Shown here one piece after another: positions 4,745 through 8,994 of a stretch of 8,994 nucleotides of DNA. Position 1 is the first letter of the stretch. Each line of letters opens with the position of its first letter. The stretch comes from an uncultured Collinsella sp. (lineage in GTDB: Bacteria; Actinomycetota; Coriobacteriia; Coriobacteriales; Coriobacteriaceae): positions 1 to 8,994 of the forward strand of contig CATYJC010000070.1 of the NCBI GenBank assembly GCA_958407555.1. The letters run 5' to 3'. The notes below the pieces were generated by a model. That model did no database searches and was not told the origin of the DNA. It worked only from the letters and a program-made list of their open reading frames with translations. The translations under genes and the position numbers were made by a program.

Positions 4745-6262
4745 TTAGTTGGTTGCCATCTTTTTTGCTGCAGACTCGACGTAGCTTGCCATCTCATCGA
4801 CGTCGCAGACGTCTTCGAAACGGACGGGCTTGGACTCGAGCTCAGCGAGCTGGGTCGGGGCGACCGTGTTGGTGGCCTGCTCGAGTACACGCATAGCCTC
4901 AAAATCATCCTTGGGAACGTCGAGGCCCAGGGCGTCGCAGCAGGCGCGCGGGAACTTGTAGGGGCTGGCGGTCGAAAGCAGCACGCGAGCCTTGGCGCCC
5001 TCGGTGGGAGCGACCTTTTCGAAGACGTGATAGCCGCAAGCGGTGTGCGGGTCGATCACGTAGCCGTTCGCGTCCCAGCAGCTCTTGATGGCAGTGCGGA
5101 CCTCGTCCTCGCTGGCCCAACCACAGCCAAAGACGCTCTGAATCTTTGCCAGCAGGTCGGCGGGAACCTCGTAGCGACCAGTCTGTGCCAGCTGCTCCAT
5201 AAGGCCGGCAACGAGCTCACAGTCGCCATCGGACAGGAAGTACAGCATGCGCTCCAGGTTAGAGCTGATGAGGATGTCCATCGACGGCGAGATAGTCGTG
5301 AAGAACGGACGGTTGCGGTCGTAGACGCCGGTGGTCAGGAAGTCAGCCAGCACGTTGTTCTTGTCGCTCGCGACGATGAGCTTGGCGACGGGCAGACCCA
5401 TGCGCTTGGCATAGTAACCGGCCAGGATATCGCCAAAGTTGCCGGTCGGTACGCAGAACTCCACGGCGTCGCCGGCCTCGATGGCGCCGGCGCGCAACAG
5501 CTGCGCATAGGCGGCAAAGTAGTAGACGACCTGCGGTACCAGACGGCCGACGTTGATGGAGTTGGCACTCGAAAGCACCGTGCCTGCGGCCTCCAGACGC
5601 TCGGCAAGCTCCTTATCGGCAAAGATGCGCTTGACGGCGCTCTGGGCGTCGTCAAAGTTGCCGCGGATGCCGCAGACGGCGACGTTATCGCCCTCCTGAG
5701 TGGACATCTGCAGATTCTGTACGCGGCTGACTTTGCCCTCGGGATAAAAGACGGTGATGCCCGTACCCGGGGCGTCGGCAAAGCCGGCGAGTGCTGCCTT
5801 GCCCGTGTCGCCCGACGTGGCGGTGACGATCATGATGCGCTCGGCGCCGCCGTCCTTGGCGGAGGTGCGGGCCATGAGGCGGGGGAGCATCTGCAGGGCG
5901 ACGTCCTTGAAGGCGCTCGTGGGGCCGCCAAAGAGCTCCATCACATAGGTCTGAGGGGCGTCGGTGCCCGGTGCTGCGTCGAGCTTGACGAGAGGCGTGA
6001 CCTCTTCACTCGCGAACGTGCCGCGGTATGCCTCGTTGACACACGCCGAAATTTCTTCGTCCGTGTAATCGTTCAGTAACATTCCCAACACATTTTGAGC
6101 GATTTCAAAGTACGATTTATCAGCAAGCGAGCTGATATCGACCTGCTGGGTGCCAAGCTCGTCCGAGACAAACAAACCCCCGTCGGGAGCTATGCCGGTG
6201 CGGATTGCCACCTTACTTGAGCATGATAAAGTGCGTCCTCGTGTACTATGATAAGTTCCCAT
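4745..6262 (-). CDS. thrC: Threonine synthase ThrC
   Basis: A 505-residue PLP enzyme that converts O-phosphohomoserine to threonine and phosphate in the cytoplasm. It is the long class of threonine synthase typical of many bacteria and fungi. The N-terminal MGTYHSTRGRTLSCSSKVAI is the family's conserved start, followed by GIAPDGGLFV at 23-32. The PLP lysine is Lys119 in GGPTSAFKD (112-120). The phosphate-binding loop region is TSGDTGKAAL at 149-158, with PTGNFGDILAGYYAKRMG at 272-289 and SNLERMLYF at 334-342. ATG 6262 is chosen over the upstream in-frame start at 6307 because it starts the conserved N-terminus and AGGAG (6276-6272) lies 9 nt upstream. It is divergent from lysC across 103 bp, and a strong terminator follows its stop. 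Confidence 0.96.
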   Translation of the reverse strand: MGTYHSTRGRTLSCSSKVAIRTGIAPDGGLFVSDELGTQQVDISSLADKSYFEIAQNVLGMLLNDYTDEEISACVNEAYRGTFASEEVTPLVKLDAAPGTDAPQTYVMELFGGPTSAFKDVALQMLPRLMARTSAKDGGAERIMIVTATSGDTGKAALAGFADAPGTGITVFYPEGKVSRVQNLQMSTQEGDNVAVCGIRGNFDDAQSAVKRIFADKELAERLEAAGTVLSSANSINVGRLVPQVVYYFAAYAQLLRAGAIEAGDAVEFCVPTGNFGDILAGYYAKRMGLPVAKLIVASDKNNVLADFLTTGVYDRNRPFFTTISPSMDILISSNLERMLYFLSDGDCELVAGLMEQLAQTGRYEVPADLLAKIQSVFGCGWASEDEVRTAIKSCWDANGYVIDPHTACGYHVFEKVAPTEGAKARVLLSTASPYKFPRACCDALGLDVPKDDFEAMRVLEQATNTVAPTQLAELESKPVRFEDVCDVDEMASYVESAAKKMATN

Positions 6263-6365
6263 ATAACAGTGCTCCTCGGATACCTTGGTCCCAATCGGTG
6301 AACCCATGGTATCAGAGCGCGCAAAACAGGTTTGCAGAGGCTTTTAGAAAGGTAACCTCCACGCC
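6263..6365. promoter_or_regulatory. Shared divergent control region of thrC and lysC
   Basis: These 103 bp must hold the promoters for both outward genes, since each opens an apparent transcription unit here. I see no strong consensus pair; TACCAT read on the minus strand near 6312-6307 is a weak -10 candidate for thrC. No lysine riboswitch, T-box or long leader fits in so short a space, so amino-acid control by those RNA elements is unlikely here. Confidence 0.4.
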
Positions 6366-7754
6366 ATGATAAAAATTGCCAAGTTTGGCGGCTCGTCGGT
6401 CGCCGACGCCGAACACTTCAAGAAGATCAAGGCCATCGTCGATGCCGATCCGGCTCGCCGTTTTGTGGTGGTTTCCGCCTGCGGCCGCCGCTTTAAGGGC
6501 GACACTAAGGTAACCGACCTGCTCTACCTGGTTAACGCGCACGTTAAGTATCACGTGTCGTGCGAGGAACTACTCGAGGACATCGGCCAGCGCTATTTTG
6601 ATATCGCTGACGAGTTGGAGCTCACCTATCCCATCCGCGAGGAGTTCGCGGCCTTTGCCGAGCGCGCCCGCTCGGGCGGCTACTCTACCGAGGAGCTCGT
6701 GAGCCGTGGCGAGTACTTCACCGCTCGCCTGATGGCGGAGTACCTGGGCCTGCCGTTCCTGGACGCCGCGACGGTTGTGGCGTTCCATCACGACGGTACG
6801 CTCAGCATGAATCGCACCTCCGAGCTGGTGCAGGAGTACGGTCAGCAGGGCGGCTTCGTTATGCCCGGTTTCTACGGCGCGACGCGTGAGGGCCAGATCA
6901 AGCTGCTCGACCGTGGCGGCGGCGATATTTCCGGCTCGATTCTGGCCAAGTGCTTGGGCGCCGATTTGTACGAGAACTGGACCGATGTCTCGGGCTTCTA
7001 TTCTGCTGATCCTCGCATTGTTCCCGAGGCTCAGCCCATTGCGCGCGTTACCTACGAGGAGCTGCGCGAGCTTTCGTACATGGGTGCAAGCGTCCTGCAC
7101 GAGGAGGCCGTGTTCCCCGTACGCGAGGCGGGGATTCCGCTGGTCATCAAGAACACCAATGCGCCGCAGGACCCCGGCACCATCATTAGCGAGACGGCCG
7201 ACGAGGGCGAGGCAGAGCCCATCATTACCGGCGTGACCGGCAAGCGCGGTTTTGTCGCCATCAACGTCGCCCGTGACCGCACCAAGCCTCGCGTCGGCTT
7301 TATGCGCCGCGCACTTTCGGTCTTCGAGCGCTATGACGTTTCCGTCGAGCACATGCCCACCGGTGTCGACCGCTTTGGCGCCGTGGTGCAGGAGAAGGAT
7401 GTGCACGATTCGCTGTACTCGCTTGTGGGCGACATTCAGCAGGAGGTCGAGCCGCTCGAGATCGAGGTTGTCGAGGGCTTGGCGCTTATCGCGACCGTTG
7501 GCCGCAACCTGCGCGGTCGTGCCGGCATCTCTGGCCACCTGTTTGGCATGCTTGGCCAGGCGGGCGTGAGCGTGCGTATGATTTCACAGAGCTGTGACGA
7601 GATCAACATCATCATTGGCGTGGAGGAGAAGGACTTCGATCTGGCGATTCGGACCATTTACCGTGCCTTCTCCGATGAGAACGGCATTGTGAAGGTCTCC
7701 GACCTGGAGGCTTCCGCGCCGGTCGATCCCGCCCTGGCCGCGCTCCACAAGTAG
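6366..7754 (+). CDS. lysC: Aspartate kinase LysC (monofunctional, two C-terminal ACT domains)
   Basis: A 462-residue cytoplasmic enzyme that phosphorylates aspartate to 4-phospho-aspartate, the first step towards lysine, threonine and methionine. The catalytic domain (about 1-280) shows KFGGSSVAD at 6-14, VSRGEYFTARLMA at 112-124, LDRGGGDISGSILA at 181-194, WTDVSGFYSADPR at 205-217 and GASVLHEEAVFPV at 240-252. Two ACT regulatory units follow: about 287-345 (ITGVTGKRGFVAINV) and about 371-432 (GLALIATVGRNLRGRAGISGHLFGMLGQAGVSVRMISQS). No homoserine dehydrogenase is fused. Position 186 is Gly where many relatives have Ser (GGSD). ATG 6366 starts the conserved MIKIAKFGGSS; the nearest purine-rich site, AAAGG 6348-6352, lies 13 nt away, longer than usual. 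asd follows in the same direction 174 bp on. ACT domains imply feedback control, but the effector cannot be read from sequence. Confidence 0.96.
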   Translation: MIKIAKFGGSSVADAEHFKKIKAIVDADPARRFVVVSACGRRFKGDTKVTDLLYLVNAHVKYHVSCEELLEDIGQRYFDIADELELTYPIREEFAAFAERARSGGYSTEELVSRGEYFTARLMAEYLGLPFLDAATVVAFHHDGTLSMNRTSELVQEYGQQGGFVMPGFYGATREGQIKLLDRGGGDISGSILAKCLGADLYENWTDVSGFYSADPRIVPEAQPIARVTYEELRELSYMGASVLHEEAVFPVREAGIPLVIKNTNAPQDPGTIISETADEGEAEPIITGVTGKRGFVAINVARDRTKPRVGFMRRALSVFERYDVSVEHMPTGVDRFGAVVQEKDVHDSLYSLVGDIQQEVEPLEIEVVEGLALIATVGRNLRGRAGISGHLFGMLGQAGVSVRMISQSCDEINIIIGVEEKDFDLAIRTIYRAFSDENGIVKVSDLEASAPVDPALAALHK

Positions 7755-7763
7755 TTGCTATCT

Positions 7764-7799
7764 CGCTAGATTTTTGGGACAAGTGCCAAAAATCTAGCG
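7764..7799. repeat. 14-bp-arm perfect hairpin after lysC
   Basis: Arms CGCTAGATTTTTGG (7764-7777) and CCAAAAATCTAGCG (7786-7799) are perfect reverse complements around the 8-nt loop gacaagtg. It starts 9 bases after the lysC stop. No T-run follows on either strand, so it is not a standard intrinsic terminator. It may be a 3'-end stabiliser, a protein-binding site or a dispersed genomic repeat. Confidence 0.75.
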
Positions 7800-7805
7800 C
7801 GGGGC

Positions 7806-7827
7806 GTTTCGTTTCGGTTTCGTTTCG
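7806..7827. repeat. Exact tandem duplication of an 11-mer
   Basis: GTTTCGTTTCG occurs twice head to tail, at 7806-7816 and 7817-7827, and each copy contains two GTTTC units. It lies between the two hairpins of the lysC-asd gap. It is probably a slippage product, or a spacer that could vary between strains. Confidence 0.8.
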
Positions 7828-7862
7828 ACGGGGCGGGTTTCGTGTCCGCCCCGTTCTTGTAT
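7828..7862 (+). terminator. Terminator-like GC hairpin between lysC and asd
   Basis: ACGGGGCGG (7828-7836) pairs perfectly with CCGCCCCGT (7846-7854) around a 9-nt loop. TTCTTGTAT follows, a broken U-tract. It would end or attenuate the lysC transcript 66 bases before the asd ribosome binding site. Weak AT-rich boxes TATACA (7860-7865) and AATAAT (7874-7879) just beyond could be part of an asd promoter, without a clear -35. Confidence 0.55.
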
Positions 7863-7928
7863 ACACTGGCAACAATAATCGGCCTGCTCGGCGTGCGGGC
7901 AAAAGTCACAACCTTTAAAGGGGGAAGC

Positions 7929-8954
7929 ATGAAACAGTACACGGTTGCTATTTTGGGCGCGACGGGAGCCGTGGGCACCCAGATGCTCGAGTGCCTCAAC
8001 GAGCAGGAGTTTCCGGTCGGTAAGCTCAAGCTGCTGGCGAGCGCGCGCTCTGCGGGCAAGACCGTTGAGTTCCGCGGCGAGCGGGTTGTGATTGAAGAGG
8101 CTTGCCCCGAGGCCTTTGAGGGCTGCGACATCGTACTCGGCGCTGCCGGCGACGATATCGCCAAGGAGCTGCTGCCCGAGGCCGTCAAGCGCGGCGCCGT
8201 CGTGGTCGACAACAGCCATGCCTTCCGCATGGATCATGAGGTGCCGCTAGTCGTGCCCGAGATCAATGCCGACGATATCAAGTGGCATCACGGCTTGATC
8301 GCCAACCCCAACTGCGCGACCATCATCGGTCTGGTTCCCACGTGGCCGCTGCATCAGCTCGCCGGCGTGAAGCGCATGATCGTTTCGACGTATCAGGCGG
8401 CTTCGGGCGCTGGCGCTCCCGGTATGGCCGAGCTCGAGGCTCAGCTTGCCGCTCTGGGCCGTGGCGAGGAGATTCCCGAGCCGCGCGCGTTTGCCGCCCA
8501 GCTGGCGAGCAACCTAATTCCGCAGATCGGCGGCGTCAAGGAGGAAGGCTTTACCTCCGAGGAGATGAAGCTGCAAAACGAGGGCCGCAAGATTATGCAC
8601 CTGCCCGAGCTGCGTGTGAACTGCACCTGCGTGCGCGTGCCCGTGCTGCGTTCGCACTCCGAGAGCATCACGCTCGAGTTTGAGCGCGACATTACGGTTG
8701 ACGAGGCCCGTGCTGCGCTGGCTGCCGCTCCCGGCGTCAAGCTGGTTGACGATATGGCTGCCGAGGATGCACACGACCGCTTCCCCATGCCGATGGATAC
8801 GTCCGACCAGGACCTGATTTGGGTCGGCCGCGTGCGTCGCGACATCTCGAACTCCGAGGCCGCGCGCGGCATCACCTTCTGGTGCTGCGGCGACCAAATC
8901 CGTAAGGGCGCGGCAACCAACGCCGTCCAGATCGCCAAGCTGCTCTGCGAGTAG
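7929..8954 (+). CDS. asd: Aspartate-semialdehyde dehydrogenase Asd
   Basis: A 341-residue cytoplasmic NADPH-dependent enzyme that reduces aspartyl phosphate from LysC to aspartate semialdehyde, the branch point to lysine (and diaminopimelate for the cell wall), threonine and methionine. The N-terminal nucleotide-binding loop is GATGAVGTQML at 10-20. The catalytic cysteine is Cys129 in ANPNCATI (125-132). STYQAASGAGAPGM at 153-166 carries the substrate-contacting Gln156, and RSHSE at 241-245 carries the catalytic His243. DNSHAFRM at 94-101 and the terminal RKGAATNAVQIAKLL are also typical. The length is usual for the family. ATG 7929 is chosen because AAAGGGGGA ends 3 nt before it and MKQYTVAILGATG fits the family start; the open frame upstream to 7842 runs through the intergenic hairpin. 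lysC lies upstream in the same direction behind a terminator-like structure, so the genes are functionally paired but possibly separately transcribed. Confidence 0.96.
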   Translation: MKQYTVAILGATGAVGTQMLECLNEQEFPVGKLKLLASARSAGKTVEFRGERVVIEEACPEAFEGCDIVLGAAGDDIAKELLPEAVKRGAVVVDNSHAFRMDHEVPLVVPEINADDIKWHHGLIANPNCATIIGLVPTWPLHQLAGVKRMIVSTYQAASGAGAPGMAELEAQLAALGRGEEIPEPRAFAAQLASNLIPQIGGVKEEGFTSEEMKLQNEGRKIMHLPELRVNCTCVRVPVLRSHSESITLEFERDITVDEARAALAAAPGVKLVDDMAAEDAHDRFPMPMDTSDQDLIWVGRVRRDISNSEAARGITFWCCGDQIRKGAATNAVQIAKLLCE

Positions 8955-8962
8955 GTTGACCT

Positions 8963-8989
8963 GTCCGGCGGGGGCCGGGCTTAGTTTTC
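8963..8989 (+). terminator. Possible short terminator after asd
   Basis: CCGGC (8965-8969) can pair with GCCGG (8974-8978) around GGGG, with one wobble and one further pair outside. TTAGTTTT follows. The stem is short and the window ends here, so this is tentative. Confidence 0.35.
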
Positions 8990-8994
8990 AGAAC

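Noticed and set aside
5027..6079. Long plus-strand open frame (350 codons) opposite thrC
   Set aside because: It is antisense to the clear thrC gene, its product is Gly/Val/Asp-rich without motifs, and it reflects GC-rich third positions of thrC.
6263..6365. Lysine riboswitch or T-box before lysC or thrC
   Set aside because: The whole gap is 103 bp for two divergent genes, too short, and no conserved T-box or L-box sequence is visible.
6570..7538. Minus-strand open frame (322 codons) opposite lysC
   Set aside because: It is an antisense shadow of lysC with no motif and no ribosome binding site that would outrank lysC.
1..8994. CRISPR array, tRNA or rRNA gene, insertion sequence
   Set aside because: No regularly spaced repeats, no cloverleaf with a CCA end, and no transposase or integrase frame was found on either strand.

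Overview
The window looks like a chromosomal segment of a high-GC anaerobic actinomycete of the class Coriobacteriia, most likely Collinsella or a close relative. This is an inference from the style of the threonine/lysine genes, GC-rich codon use and strong Shine-Dalgarno sites; no rRNA or other species marker is present. Two compartments stand out by eye: an AT-richer accessory stretch (about 207-3250) and a GC-rich housekeeping stretch (about 3660-8994).

Left edge and accessory stretch. The window opens in the 3' end of a ribosome-assembly GTPase gene (engB/ysxC). Thirty-two bases after its stop lies a perfect 20-bp inverted repeat, itself made of two smaller palindromes and followed by a T-run. 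Next comes a two-gene operon: a DUF3990 protein (ADP-ribosyltransferase-like, probable toxin) overlapping by 35 nt a 232-residue protein with a C-terminal XRE-type helix-turn-helix (probable antitoxin and autorepressor). A hairpin terminator at about 1771-1807 closes it. Facing it on the minus strand is a single-pass membrane protein with two near-identical CxxC repeats. It is divergent from a small XRE regulator, and a 9-bp-arm palindrome sits in the promoter between them.

Housekeeping stretch. thrB (homoserine kinase) and thrC (threonine synthase) lie on the minus strand. Divergent from thrC are lysC (aspartate kinase) and asd (aspartate-semialdehyde dehydrogenase) on the plus strand. LysC and Asd take aspartate to its semialdehyde; ThrB and ThrC turn homoserine into threonine. 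Homoserine dehydrogenase, which joins the two halves, is not in the window. thrC and thrB are separated by a strong terminator, so thrB probably has its own promoter or depends on readthrough.

The most unusual non-coding structures are two long-hairpin elements of almost the same size (111 and 112 bp). Each has 22-24 bp perfect outer arms and a second perfect stem-loop inside, and the two bracket thrB closely. Their sequences are unrelated. The lysC-asd gap carries a 14-bp-arm hairpin, an exact 11-bp tandem duplication and a terminator-like GC hairpin. The best candidates for something little described are the DUF3990/HTH module with its nested palindrome, the XRE/membrane-protein divergent pair, and the twin hairpins around thrB.
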